Origin: Episyrphus balteatus
Taxonomy: Eukaryota; Arthropoda; Insecta; Diptera; Syrphidae
Direction: 5' to 3'
Length of the DNA stretch: 64,000 bases
Assembly: GCF_945859705.1 (NCBI RefSeq)
Contig: NC_079136.1
Coordinates: 117,363,028-117,427,027, forward strand
Below the pieces are notes generated by a model. The model was given only the letters and a program-made list of their open reading frames with translations. It did not search any database and was not told the DNA's origin. Positions within the stretch are counted from its first letter, which is position 1; every line of letters begins with the position of its first letter. Positions 1 through 12,690 of the stretch are shown here, piece by piece. The position numbers and the translations under genes were made by a program.

Positions 1-2340
1 CTCATCGATAAATCTCACTGGTTGACCGAAACATAAAAAAATACAAAATAAAGGTTTCTCTCAGACCTTGACCGAAATTTTTCTTTTTTAAAAATAAAGG
101 TTATTTTATGGCCTTTATTGAAAATGGCGACAAATAAGAGTTATTAAGGAACCTTTCAAAAGGTTGAGATTTATTTCTGATCTCTGATACTGACTGCATC
201 TTCGAATATATGTGAGTTTGAATCAAAGTTAAATATAAACTAAAAAATAATGAAAACGCCCTAGGGCTTTGAGTAAAAACTGGATGTAAAACATTGTTTC
301 CTACCTGCACCTTTGACAGTAGTTAAAAATTTCAGCTACACCGTCTGGACCAAACAAAAATTACCAAATAAAAACTTTTATACTACCTTTCAGCATAAAT
401 ACAACTTCCGCAACCGCATTTCCAGGGTTGTTCCCCAAAAAAAAAAAAAAAAAAAATACAAAAAAAAAAACAGAACTTAATTCCAAAAACTCAACTCAAA
501 AACTACACACCGAAATTTGTTATGGTTTTCATAGAATCCACCTGCACACAATAACTAAATAAGTATTTGCTGTCTTAAATTTCACGACTTAACTAGCCCT
601 TTTTCGCCAGCAAATACACAAAAGAAGAACACCCACCTTCTATATTATACCTCCCTGATGATGGTCATGTACTTGTTGTATAGAGTACTCCATCCATTAA
701 TTCCCAAAACAAACACTGGAAAACTATTGTCTAACAAATAAACTGAAATAGAGAGGCTGGGCTGGAGAGCGGGCGTTTGTTGGTAGCGGTGGCGGCATTG
801 GGTCTGCTATTGCCGTTCCTGTGGGAGCCGTTTCTTGTTTATTATGTAATTAGGAAAGTCGTGGCATCTAACAAAACTTCCAACACTGATGTGCACACTT
901 CATTGTGTTATTACTCCTTTTTTTGCTTATATATCTTGCCTTTTTCTCCCCAATGAAAAGGATGACGACGACGACGACAACGATGGCCTTTATAATCCTT
1001 GAGAAGAACAAGAAAAGAGGTGTCTTCTTGAACCATAACCTTTACTTTTTTTTTTTCGTTTCTTCGGGATTGTTCTTCTATTTTTGAAGAGGAGAAAACC
1101 ATACGTGAAACAATGCCATGAAAGTAATAAAAGTCACCAGCTGGAGGCTGTAAATTCAACAGCATCCCATCATACAACTTGTATACCTACAACATGCCCG
1201 GCAATTCCAACCAACTTAGGTCTTGTACCCAAACGCTTTACCCTAAGTTAACGTACACAAAAGGCCAAGAAACTTTTTTGGGTATCGATTTTTTTTTTGT
1301 TTTCTTCTTTTACAAAAGTTTCTCTTGATTAGCATGTACCATGTAAACGCTTGGCAAAAAAAAAAGTACCAGGAGTAAATTTGATTAATCATCTTGTTTA
1401 ACTTGTGCACGATTAAATTTATTCATTTTGGCAGGACCCTTGGGAGGCATGAATTTTCTGTGTGTTGTTGTTGTTCTTGGTTGATCTTGGGTTAGATTGG
1501 ATTTGTATGCAAAGGACTCACTCTAATTTTTTCTCCTTTTCTGTGATAATGTGATAATCTTCAACTACATTGTGTTCTTTTTTTGGGGATAAAAGGATTC
1601 ATGTCTTGGAGCTGTGGTCGATTGGGCGTTAAATCGGTGTGTAATTATCGATACTTGACTTTTTGCCAGGACGAAAGGAAGTACTTTCCATATGGTCTAG
1701 CAGCTCTAAAAGTGGTTTGATAATTCTATTTTTAGATGCATAAAAATAAAACCCTTAAGTGGTAATACACTTAAAGGATACATTTTTGGAGCCAATTTTC
1801 GATAAAAATATAAGGAGTTTTGAGCATTTGGACATTGGCATATGCTTGCTTCAAGCTATTATAGGTATTAAATTAGTTTATTCTGCAGACAAGAGAAGTG
1901 CAGTTCAGATAGTAAGGTTGATATAATGTTGCCATTTAACCTCAAATGGTTAAGATAAGAAGAGGAATATCTGAGACATTAGAACTAAAATTTGTTTGTG
2001 CTTATATTTAACTGGAAATCAATTTGATCTCCAGGCAAAAGAAAACACTTGTGGGAGATCGTTTGCCGACACCAGCCGGAAGTACCATAATCTCAGTTTT
2101 AATTTTGACATGGTTATCTTTAAAAAATTTAAACTTTTTTGTAGGTGTCGAAAAAATATGGTTGGTTAAGGCATATTTTCAAAGGTAAAATTCTAAGCTT
2201 TCCAATAATGTAAAATTTATTACAAGTTGTCAAGTAAAAAAATAGACCAAATCGAGATGGAAGAAAAAAAGTTTTTTTTTTTTGTGATGAAAATTGATTG
2301 CATTCAAAAAACTCCAGCTTTTTTGCTACACTGAGGGAAA
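1..2340. other. upstream non-coding sequence, probably intron of the beat-like gene
   Basis: No exon was recognised. There is an A run near 429-457, a short GAC-type run near 962-980, and a somewhat less A/T-rich stretch at 745-835 with no supported reading frame. The missing exon for the first half of the first Ig domain would need a cysteine and a Trp-Tyr-Lys motif. I did not find one by reading this stretch. At about 2140-2330 is a dispersed motif (AAGCTTTCC...ACAAGTTGTCA) that recurs near 4840 and, diverged, near 56450. Confidence 0.4.
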
Positions 2341-3872
2341 TAAAATGCACGACTGGGGCCGCACGTACTTGCTCTTGCAGTTCAAAGCACTTTTATGTTA
2401 GCTTACTTGTAAATTATAAGAGCTGCCTCTATATACATTTTTAAGAAATTTGGTTGATGTAGGGGAAGAGCCGGCATGGAGGCCAAATGTTCGTTAAATA
2501 CAATTTTATTTTATTTTACTTGATTTTTTGAGAAAAACTAAAAATGCAGTTTTACTGCAATTACTTTGAATATATGCAAAATTTTATCAAAATCATTAGA
2601 GCCATTTTTGAGAAAATTGCAATAACTCCATAATGATGTACGGGAAGAGCCGATATCCGCGATTTAAAAAAAATGTAAAGACCATATTTCCACTATCCGT
2701 ATTTTTTGAGAAAAACTAAAAACGCAGTTATGTTAGAACTATGTACAGCATTACGTGTGTTAAATTTAATCAAAATCGTTAGAGCCGTTTTCAAGAAAAT
2801 TTCAATAACTCGATATTAAAAAACAAAAGAAAAACCAACCTTGGAAATTACGAAAAAAACATCCATACCAACTTTCAACAAAATCCTTCCACCCGTTTAG
2901 GCTGTAGCTACTTGTACAGATGGACGCACGGACGCACATAGGGGTATTTGCCAATTTTACGCGGACAAAATTATTTTTCCGGTTTATCTTCATCAACAAG
3001 GTAAAAGCTTGTATTTAGTACTGGAATAAAATGTTTTAAGTGTTGATTTCAATGAAAACATTTTTCTTACTAAACCACTTTTTGATCAAACAAAAAAGTG
3101 TCGAGAATGGATCCCAATGGTTTGTTAAAGCGCTTATAAATGGAGTTCTATTAATGTTATCGCCAAGATAAAGGTCTTAAAATTTGGGAAAAAACATAAG
3201 GATTCAGGTTCTGTAACTCAAGAAGTTGAATCTTTAAAAAAAACTTAAAATATGGATGCTGAATACAAGGTTAGTTGCACATTTTTTTTACAGATTCAAT
3301 TAGATAAGAGTTTAACCTTTAGAAAACATTAAATTTTATCACACAATAATGTGAAATTGTATAACTTATCTCCTTACCAACACAGAAATTTAGTTTTTTT
3401 ACGATTAATTTATATTAAGATTCAACATATCACTTTTGTATTTATAAAGTAATACAACATTTAGATACAACATCTAGTAGATAGTTTCGTATCTTCTTAT
3501 CAATATTCCATACAAATTTTTTTCTACATCCACTTAAAAAAAAAGTACTTACTTAAGCACAGTCGCTAAATTACAAAAAAAAAATTAATTTTATATTTGG
3601 GCTTAAAACTTTGAACTCTAGACCGCTGCGGTTAGTCACCTAAAGGAATAATCAATTTTAAAACTATTAAAAAAGGCTAAGCAAGTTATCTACTTTTAGT
3701 AGGATGTTGATTTTTTTACGTTTGGATCAGTTTAAAATTTCGTGTTTTGTCCGCCTAAATTGACTAAATACCCTTATGTGCGACGGACGTCATGACGAAA
3801 CCCACTTTTTTGGACTTCTCCATCATCGTAATGTTAGTTTTGATTAAAACTAATACTTGCCCTATAAAGCAA
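2341..3872 (+). mobile_element. hairpin-ended dispersed element, copy 1
   Basis: The left end reads AAAATGCACGACTGGGGC and continues into CGCACGTACTTGCTCT. This is the signature found at six other places in the window. The right end, TTGCCCTATAAAGCAAGTAA, matches the opposite end of the copy at 62.5 kb. Inside, near 2890-2950, lies GTAGCTACTTGTACAG followed by GGACGCACGGACGCAC. The copy at 62.5 kb has the reverse complement of the first part beside its CTGT repeat. Two diverged tandem units of about 180 bp occur at 2457-2640 and 2641-2815, both containing GAGAAAAACTAAAAA and GGGAAGAGCCG. The length suggests extra internal sequence or a nested insertion. The exact ends are approximate. Confidence 0.5.
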
Positions 3873-4052
3873 GTAAAAATAAATTGTAGTTGAAACGTCG
3901 TTGAACTACTTTGATTTATGTGACTTTAAGATACGAAACCATTAAAAATTAACCTATTTTCCACGTTGATTTTAAAATGTCCATCTTCAACGCAAAATCA
4001 TTCCAAATAATAGTTAAATCAATGTGTTTTTCATTGATTTCACGTTGTTTTA

Positions 4053-4767
4053 AGGGCCCAACCCATAGAATCCGTTGCGTCCGTTCCGTCGAAGTTTTCA
4101 ACTGACAGCTCGATAAAATACACACGTTCTTATGGGAAGCGACCCATAAGCGACGGATCGGACGGAGACGGACGGATTCGACGGAAGAAGTTGCCCAACT
4201 TTCTACTTTTTCGTCCGTCTTATGCTTTGACATTGGTTGTCAACAATAGATCTGTTCAATTTTCTGTTTTAGAGTACACCGGGGAATTTCAAAACTAAAT
4301 GAACTGCGCTCTTTTCTTCTCCGATTTTATGAGTTGTGAACTTTCAGTATTCATTAGTGAATTAATTGTAATAAAAGTAACATTTAATGATATATCTAAT
4401 AAATTATATCAATTAAATACTAAAATTCTGTTGTAGAGTTCAATTTTACTATGCCAAAGTCATATCTACAAATGATAATCTGTTATTAAAAATTGTTTTT
4501 AACTGAAGAGCAAGTACCTACATGAAATCTAGTCGCGCATTTTATTTTATTAAAAAAAAGATAAACAACAAAAATTTCTTGCATCAGAACTTCCTTAGTG
4601 CACATTCAGCGTCTAAAATATCGAACACACCTCGGAATTTGAAGTGAGCTATCAAAAAGCAATCCGTCGTACGACGTATTCTATGGGTCACCCCTTTCTG
4701 TCCCATCCTTCAACTTCAACGGATGGATTGACGGAACGGACGCAACGGATTCTATGGGTTGGGGCCT
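4053..4767. mobile_element. 715-bp MITE with perfect 31-bp inverted repeats, PIF/Harbinger-like
   Basis: Bases 4060-4090 (AACCCATAGAATCCGTTGCG and onward) are an exact reverse complement of 4730-4760. The outermost seven bases, AGGGCCC on the left and GGGGCCT on the right, are an imperfect extension. If these are the ends, TTA flanks both sides (4050-4052 and 4768-4770). A 3-bp TWA duplication is the mark of PIF/Harbinger elements (family knowledge). Subterminal copies of related GACGG-rich and CCATAAG motifs occur at 4136-4200 and 4660-4690. No transposase frame is present, so this is a non-autonomous copy. The perfect arms suggest fairly recent insertion or gene conversion. Confidence 0.8.
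4505..4550 (-). repeat. fragment of the hairpin-ended dispersed element
   Basis: The sequence GAGCAAGTACCTACATG followed by TAGTCGCGCATTTTATTT is a diverged reverse-orientation match to the conserved end of the family seen at 2341, 24124, 32353 and 63531. It lies inside the 715-bp MITE, so it may have been captured or inserted there. It is short and diverged. Confidence 0.4.
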
Positions 4768-7700
4768 TTATGGTGGCTTTTCCCTCAGTGTAGATGTCGT
4801 ACAAACATGATTGAGGTGAATACTGAAAGATAAAATAATAAGCTTTCAGATGATATATGTAGGTTGTCATGTAAAAATATTGACATTATGATGTTTAAAG
4901 AAAAAAATTAATTTTCTTTGCTTTCTTTCATAATTTTGTTTCACTTTTTTGTATGTGTTGAACTTCAAAATTATAAATTATGATCATTTCACGTTAAATC
5001 ATCGTCCGTAATATGATTTTACAGATTTTACAGACAACCACTTTTTTTTTTCTTTGATATTAATTGTAACTCGAATTAATCTCAAGGAAAAAACTTGATT
5101 TCATATCAAATAGAAAATAAATAAATAATTAGGTATACATAATTGAATACGTTGATCGAAAATGATATGAAAAGCTTTTCCTCAGGAGTCCCCAAGTGCC
5201 AAAATTTTTTTTATATTTATAATGTACAGTTCCATGAATAAATTTGGCTTAAATTTAGACTTAAGAACACAAATTTATATTTTAAGAAGGCGATAGTAAA
5301 TTCTATCTTCGAGAACTACAACTCAAGACTTTACAAAATGAGATCAAAATGTCTTGTTTGGATGATGTCTTTAATATTTTTTTTTTTATTTATTTCTTTT
5401 TTTTTTTTTCTAAAAAAAAATTATTGATTTTACTTTATTTATATTCCCTTAAACTATTTGCATAATCTCAATCCATCTTCAAGTCAAACAACAAACAGAA
5501 GAATCTTCGTTTGAATTTATTGTCATAACCATCATCATCTCAATCTCAACATTTACAAACTCCTCTACAATTTTCCACTGCAGAACAAACTCTGGCGTAC
5601 GTTTGTTGTACAACATCATCATTATTATTATTATCCTTGTCGAGAGTCTCTATTCCTAGACTTTATGCGATGTGCAAGAGAAATAAACGGTCTGATGCAT
5701 TTTGTGCATTGTACCGGTTTTTTTTTTATATATTTTTTTTTATACTTTTTTTTACATTCGTCTCGTAAATTTTTTCACACTCCAACTTACAGAGAGAGAA
5801 AATGCTGAAGGAAGTCTGCCCAGTTAACACACAGACAAACAAGATGTGACAAACTTTTCGGCCATTGACTGGTTGGTTGTATGTGGTCTTTGTGTCATGG
5901 TTGGTGTTGGTGGTGTTTTTTTGTTGGTGTCGGTTTTGGTAGAGTGTAAAGTTTTTTGGGAATTTTGCCAGAAAAATATATTTTTTTACACTTAAAGTTA
6001 TATTTTGAGATATGAGATGTTTTTTAAGGGGGGGGGGGGCAAGACCACTAGCGTCGCCACCATTCAGACAGACATAAGACACAAACAAGGCAGCTAAGAT
6101 AGATAAATTTAACGCACCAAATGTTTTTTTGGTGGATAAAGCTTTCTTTCGTTCTTTTTGGTGTAGTAAAACGACAAACGACAACGACGACAATACAAGA
6201 GAAAAAGATGAATGGAAATGGAGACTTTGGCAAGAAATCTTAAGGAAGTTTTCTTTTTGGCAGTGACTTTATACAAAAAAGGAAGTACTCGAGTTACTAT
6301 TTTTTTTTTTTTTTGTGTTAGAAGAGTCTCATTGCAAAACTCGGTATAAGCACGTTTTAAGATGGCATATTGACATTTTTGGCTAACCCTCAATGAAAAC
6401 GTACAAGACACCAAGATAATAGGGCGTATCAGTTAAGACAAGATTGAAGACGTGTTTTGTATACCTTAGTTAAGAGGTTATTGCACTTAAAGTGGAATTA
6501 GGCCTTTGAAAGTTCATTTGTGTATAGAACAAGCGTTTTTTATGTACATAATTATGTACCTACACAACTTCATTTGTAGTAAAATTTAAAAAATCTTTGC
6601 GGTAACATGGGAAGTTGCACAATCTAAAATTTAACTATAGTTATACAAATATTACAGCGATTTCAACACTGAGTAGGATTATCTTTAAGTTCAAATTACT
6701 TGGGTTCTTATTAACATTTTATTTAAAAATATAAAAAAAATTAAAAAGATCTGTGATGTGTTCATACGAAACACCACAGAAACACCTTCTAAGAAGGATT
6801 CGAGCTCCAAAAAAAAGTTCGACAAAAATAAATGAAAATCGTTAGAAAAAAAATTGAAAAAGTTTTTTTAAAAGAAATAAAAAGTTTTTTGTATTAAAAG
6901 TTTGTCACCACCTAAAACAAATGTTCCATAGAGTAAAAAAAATAACGGTATCTGTCATATACCAATTTTTAAAACATTTTTTATCGTAAGAAAAATTTCA
7001 AGTGTTAGTTTTTAGACAATATCTATTTTTTGTGAAAAAAAATTTTACGGGACTGTAAATTTTATATCCCAAACGACTAATTCAATTTTTAAAAAAATGT
7101 ATATAATTTTAATAGATACTCGTTAAAGCCGAAAATAATATTTGGAAAAAAAATTAATTTTTAGATTTTAATAAAATTTTTCTCTAACGGTTTGAGTTTT
7201 TTTTTTTTTTTAAATGCATTATAATAAAAGAAATTAAATTGCATAGTTGTTTTGGAGATCAACTTAATTTAAGTGTTGTTTTTTTATGTATTTTATTTTT
7301 ATCTTTTTTGTTTTATTTAATACTTTTTACCAAATTTTTGTATAAAATGTTTTTAAAAACTAAGCAACTTGAAAAGTAAGTGCGGTTTCCTGAGCGAGTT
7401 CTATGGTATTTTTATAATTCTGGATAATGAGGCCAAAAATATCTGGATTTGATTAATCTAAAAATAAAATGCACAACGTAGTTGCTCTTGTAGTTCAAAG
7501 TACTAATATACTTTAGAAAACTTTTGGATTCAAAGTTTTGGTTTTATGAGAAGAAAAATAAACTAATTTAAAAAAAAAAATTAAAATTTTTAGATATTTT
7601 ATACCTACTTAAAAATGGTAAGAAATAGCTGCCTGTTAGTTTTGAATAAAATTGGTTTGAATGTTCATTTTGGTGAAACACATCGACGTGGCTGCGCGCG

Positions 7701-8217
7701 GTATTTCTGTTATGGTTTTTTTTTATACTAGAAACATTTTTGAAAAACGGCAACGCCATATTTCCGTTCTACGCATTTTTCGAGAAAAACTAAAGACGCA
7801 GTTTTGTTAGAAGACCGACTATTGAAAAACTGGCTCTTAATTTTGTATTGATTTTCTTGTTACTCCGAATTGATATCCTTAATTATTTATTTTTTTTTAA
7901 TTCAATTTTTGAGTTCAAGTTCACCAATAACCATTTATTTGTTTAAGAACAGGCAGTTTTTTCATTTTTTATATCCGTGAAAACTTTCCTTAAAACTATA
8001 CCAACATTTACGAAAAGAATTAATCAAATGGCTCCAACCTTTGTTGTTGTTTTTTTTTTCACCAGCGGATTTGACGAATAATTTTCACTTACTATATTTT
8101 TGAGAAAATTGCCGCTCCCGCCTAAATAAGGTGAAATTAGGTGAATGTATCACAGAGAAAACTGAGTTCAAATAAAATTGTTTGCGTAAATTTTGGTTCA
8201 ACTTTTAGTTTAATAAA
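4768..8217. other. non-coding stretch, A/T-rich, with dispersed repeat debris
   Basis: No gene is supported. A G run of about ten bases lies near 6029-6039, in a low-complexity purine/pyrimidine area. At 7463-7510 a short degraded match to the hairpin-ended family is visible (AAAATAAAATGCACAACG, then TTGCTCTTGTAGTTCAAAG). At 7735-7815 a fragment resembles the 180-bp units at 2.5-2.8 kb (GAGAAAAACTAAAGACGC). Open frames near 5726-6414 overlap on several frames with biased Lys/Phe/Ser composition and look spurious. Confidence 0.4.
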
Positions 8218-8368
8218 AGCTGTGTTTTATTTCCCTCGCCATCCAGATCAGATCATTTTATTTATTTGCGAAACAATAACAAAACAAAATCCTGCTTGTA
8301 TTGAAGTAAAGTTAATACAAAAAAAAAAAATGATCTGATCTGGATCACGAGGAAAATAAAACACAGCT
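8218..8368. repeat. small inverted repeat forming a long hairpin
   Basis: The left arm starts AGCTGTGTTTTATTTCCCTC at 8218 and runs to about 8260. The right arm (8327-8368) is its reverse complement with only about three mismatches in 41 bases, separated by a loop of about 65 bases. A transcript would fold into a near-perfect stem. It could be a very small MITE or a hairpin-RNA-like locus. It lies about 0.6 kb upstream of the first beat exon in the window, probably in an intron. I see no clear target duplication. Confidence 0.7.
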
Positions 8369-8984
8369 AAAATTAATCTTCACAAAGTAACCAACCATAT
8401 ACGGTCACTCTGGCGTATACGCACTGTGTTTATCTATATAGCTTTTTTGAATTGAAATGTGAATTGATTTTTTATGAATAAAATGTATGTATGTTCTACA
8501 TTACTTCACTTTTAACATACTATTAGTAAAATCGTTAAAGAATGTTATTGCTACAATTAAACTATACCAGTATCTTTACAGTTGAATTTTTAAGGGACAT
8601 GAAAATTGATTCGAGTTAGAAGGAAATTCGGCTTAAGAAAAGTTCGTCTTATAGGTAATCTGTGTATAATAATAAATTGAGACTGGATGAAAAACCAGAT
8701 TCTCTATATACTACCATTCTATAAAATATAAAAGAAACTCCTTTTTTTTAAACTAATCCAAAAACCTATAATGATAAGAAGAACAAAATCAAAATAAATT
8801 TACCATTTTACATACTTAAATCATGATGATTTATTTTAAAATTCTTATCATTCCATTTTCTTATAAAAAAAAATCCCATTTCCTGCCTCTTTTTTTTTTA
8901 TAAAGCTAAACTATATTTTACATACTCATTCTATACAGAAACTCCCATTTTTTTCTTATATTATTCTCTTTTTTTTCAACTTAG

Positions 8985-9120
8985 GTTCATTATTCGAATG
9001 AAAGTCAACTAACCCTTCTCAATGTTCAACTTGTCACGTCTGGAAAGTACAGCTGTGAAGTATCTGCCGATGCGCCATCTTTCCACACACTGATTGCTGC
9101 TGGCGAACTAGATGTTGTTG
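8985..9120 (+). CDS. beat-family gene, internal exon: end of first Ig domain
   Basis: This exon is part of a beaten path-like cell-surface immunoglobulin protein. In flies, beat proteins act in motor-axon guidance and bind Side-family receptors (family knowledge). The only open frame starts at the first base after a pyrimidine tract and acceptor (TTTTTTCAACTTAG) and reads 45 codons plus one base. It ends at the consensus donor GTAAGT at 9121. The peptide contains TSGKYSCEVS, the F strand of an Ig domain with its second cysteine, followed by ADAPSFHTL, which is typical of beat proteins. The first cysteine and tryptophan of this domain must lie in an upstream exon that I did not find in bases 1-8984. 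The exon ends in phase 1, and the split codon is completed as Glu by the exon at 14860. Assignment to the beat family is strong; the paralogue is not assigned. Confidence 0.9.
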
Positions 9121-11289
9121 GTAAGTTGTGTTTGTTTTTTTTTTTTTTTCAAAATTAAATATTTATCTTTTTTTTTTGTATATTTTTTTTTATAACGCCC
9201 ACAATGTGGTATTGAATAAAATATTAGAAGACTGACCAATAGATATTGTAGCCAAGTCAATTTTGCATCTTGGGACCAATGTATACAGTTTTTCTCTCCT
9301 CACAAAATTGGATGCTCCTTATGGTACTATTGGTTTTTTTTTTAACAAAAACTAGCATCCGCAGCTACGAAGAAAAATACGAAATCCTGCCAAGAAGAAT
9401 TTTTTTTTTGTCCACTTCCGTTGCTCTTGGAAAAATGAAACACGTACGCCGCCAAAAGTGCCATTGCAGTTTTTTTTTCTGTTTGTTGAGAAATAAATAT
9501 GAAGTGCACTTTTCATTTGATTTTTCTCTGCATTTGTCTGTATGAATTTTTTTTTTGTACAAAAATAAAAAGGATCAAGGAACTCCTCCTTTTTCTTGTC
9601 GTATTTTTTTTTTTCCTTCTTCGTCTTTTTACAACCAAAGACGAGAAAAATGTAATAAAAATATTAATATCAGAGAGAGTATCTCTGTTACATGTCCGGG
9701 TGACAAAAGCACACAAACCATTCGAAACTAATTATCCCTGTGGTTCCGGTTCCGACGGAGTAGAGTGGAGTGAAGCAGAGCACACAAAAGTCACATAATC
9801 CATTTCTTCGGTGTGCCCTTGTGCACCCTGACAGTGACAACATGTGGTAAAATTATAGTTCTTATTTTCGTTATTCTGTTTTCTGTGAATGATAATAATA
9901 AAACATATAGCTACCCACACAAAGTAGAGTAGTTACAGAGACAGAGAATATACCTCAAGGATATACAAAACACAAATGGACATTTATATACTCCTTTTTG
10001 GCATTTCATTTTGTTATCGTTTTCTGCTGTCATATTCTTACAAAAGAAAAAAGAAAAAAAAAAAAACTGAGAGAAATATAGCATAGAAAGAGGTAGGTAG
10101 GTAAATGATATGCCTAATATTCCTTCTGGCTCAGGACAGGACCTCTTACCATCAAGAATATACCAACTACCGGACACAAAACAGAGTCCTGAGAATAGAT
10201 TGGAAATGGTCCCTGTCCAGTTCAGGTAAATGTTGTTATTACACCTGGAAGCTGTTTTGTCTGTCGTTTTCATTTTTCTCTCTTGTGACTTTTTGTCGTG
10301 TGGTTTTTTTTTTTTTTTTTTTTGTTACATCCTTTTGGACAATATTCCCCATTTCCGGTCAACATTAAGTGTGTGTTCTTTTACTTTTCTACTATACTAA
10401 AGTCATTCACAGAAGTAAAAAAAAATAAACAAAATAAGGAAGTTGTTTATTTCCATGAAGATCTTACCGCACATACAGATAATTGGGTGATTTATTACTC
10501 ACATAAAGCATAAGCTTCATGTGATGAGAGAGTAAGAGTTCGGTTGTTTTTGTTTATTTATTTTGACATAAAAAAAAATGGAGAGATGGAGGAAAAGGTT
10601 TGTACCTATACTTGAGTCCATTATTATAAGGGGAAAAAAGGACGATATGGTTATGAATTGTAATAGGTTTCCATAAATAATTCATTGGGTATTATTAACT
10701 TCGGGAGAGAGTACCTATATAATGTCCTTTTTTTCTAAAGGTTTTGTTTTTTTTTTTTTATTTTTTATTCTTTGGGTTTTGACCTTTTAGGAGATAACAT
10801 ATATATTATGAGCTTAATTTAGAGTAAGTATTTTAAGTTGATTATTTTTTATATTTTCATTTTTTCATATTCCAAATGATTTTATAGGAATTCATCATTT
10901 TTTTTTTTTGTAAGCTTTTGTAAGCCTTTATTGTCTGGATAAAATACAATATTTTCAACTTATTTTTTAAAGTCTATTCAAAAAATTAAAAAGTTTTTTT
11001 TTTTATATTTTTGAAGTTAAAATGAATTCTTTCAGAAGTAAAATTTTTGAATAAGATTTTAGTATCGAAATGTTAAATTACTTTAAAATAAAAATATATC
11101 CAGGAGGCATAATATTGCTGTTTTTCCTTTTAAATAGAAGACATAAAGAAATTTCAGAAATATTAAGAAAATTTGACGGTCTAACAAAAATTTTAGCATA
11201 AAAGATTTTTTTTTTTTGTAATTAACAAAATATCAAAAATATTTTTTAAAAGTGTCTTAAAAATCAGAGGCGTACTTTACCGGGAGTCC
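9121..11289. other. first part of beat intron (9121-14859)
   Basis: Intronic sequence with many T and A runs. No nested gene is supported. The open frames at 9270-9800 and 9911-10513 overlap on both strands and are rich in Phe, Lys and Ser from homopolymers. They lack recognisable domains. Confidence 0.5.
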
Positions 11290-12690
11290 TGCGGCAAAAC
11301 GAAAATTTGTCTTTGAATAAAGTGAGAAACCAACAGAAAGGTCTTTTTAAGTCCTTTTCATAGGTAATTGAAAACCAAAGTTTTCTGCTGGTTACAGAGT
11401 TACCTGAATCCAAATATTTTTTTTTCAAAGTTTGGAGGCAGATAATTTAGAGCTAAGGTCTCGAAACACAATTCTGTTCCATTAAAAAAAAATATTTTAT
11501 TAAATTTTATTTTTTTTTAAAGATTTTTTAGAAAAAAAAGTTAACCTCTTTCCCTTACATTCCGAAGCCGATATCTTTTGACCAAAGCCTCGAAACAAGT
11601 TTTGGTTAACAGATATGAGTTCACAGAGGACTGGCTATGCATTCCGGTTAAAAAATAAAAAAGTTATTTTTTTTCGGATTTTTACCAAAAAAAATTGCAT
11701 TTTCAAAAATTTCTTTCAAACCCATCGAATGAGACATCAAAGAAAAGGCTTCTTAAAGCTCTATTCATAACTGAAAACCAAAAGTTTCTTGGAGGTCTGG
11801 TTCGTAAAATATTTTCAACCAAACAAATATTTTCTTTTGTCTTTACATTCCGAAGACGATATCTTTTGACCAAAGCCTCGAAACAAGTTTTAGTTAACAG
11901 ATATGAGTTCACAGAGGACTGGCCTATGCATTCCGGTTAAAAAATAAAAAAATTATTTTTTTTTTTCGGATTTTTGACCAAAAATCAAGGTTAACCCCTA
12001 CCAAAAAAAATTGCATTTTCAAAAATTTCTTTCAAACCCTTCGAGTGAGACATCAAAGGAAAGGTCTCTTAAAGCTCTATTCATAACTGAAAACCAAAAG
12101 TTTCTTGGAGGTCTGCTTCGTGAGATATTTTCAACCAAAGAAATATTTTTTTTTGTCTTTACATTCCGAAGCCGATATCTTTTGACCAAAGCCTCGAAAC
12201 AAGTTTTGGTTAGTACTCGTAGATATGAGTTCACAGAGGACTGGCCTATTCATTCCGGTTAAAAAATAAAAAATTTATTATCAAGGTTAGCCCCTACCAA
12301 AAAAAAATTGCATAGTCAAAAATTTCTTTTAAACCCATCGAGTGAGACATCAAAGGAAAGGTCTCTTAAAGCTCTATTCATAACTGAAAACCAAAAGTTT
12401 CTTGGAGGTCTGGTTCGTGAGATATTTTCAACCAACAAAATATTTTCTTTTGTCTTTACATTCCGAAGCCGATATCTTTTGACCAAAGCCTCGAAACAAG
12501 TTTTAGTTAACAGATATGAGTTCACAGAGGACTGGCCTATTCATTCCGGTTAAAAAATAAAAATTTATTTTTTTCGGATTTTTGACCAAAAATCAAGGTT
12601 AACCCCTACCAAAAAAAAAAATTTTTTTTTTTTCTTATCCTTAAATTCCGAAGCCGATATCTTTTGACCAAAAGTTTCTTGCAGCATGAA
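11290..12690 (+). repeat. tandem array of a ~300-bp repeat, array 1
   Basis: The anchor ATTCCGAAGCCGATATCTTT recurs at about 11559, 11847 (one base changed), 12163, 12460 and 12645, giving spacings of about 288, 316, 297 and 185 bp. A more diverged unit precedes it at 11290-11470. Each full unit also contains GAGACATCAAAGGAAAGG followed by TCTCTTAAAGCTCTATTC, then CAAAAGTTTCTTGGAGGTCT, then GAGTTCACAGAGGACTGG. Three units happen to be open on both strands for 69-83 codons. The frames follow the repeat, not a gene, because the unit boundaries contain stops and poly-A. The same repeat forms array 2 in the next intron and occurs reversed downstream of the gene. Confidence 0.88.

Noticed and set aside
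3949..4233. Minus-strand frame of 94 codons
   Set aside because: It lies across the left end and inverted repeat of the MITE.
1..8984. An upstream exon for the first half of the first Ig domain
   Set aside because: I looked for a frame with a cysteine and a Trp-Tyr-Lys motif between good splice sites and could not support one. The exon probably lies left of the window.
11695..12553. Three similar small proteins in tandem on each strand
   Set aside because: They follow a 300-bp DNA repeat that is also present, without open frames, at other loci. No start or splice context is conserved.
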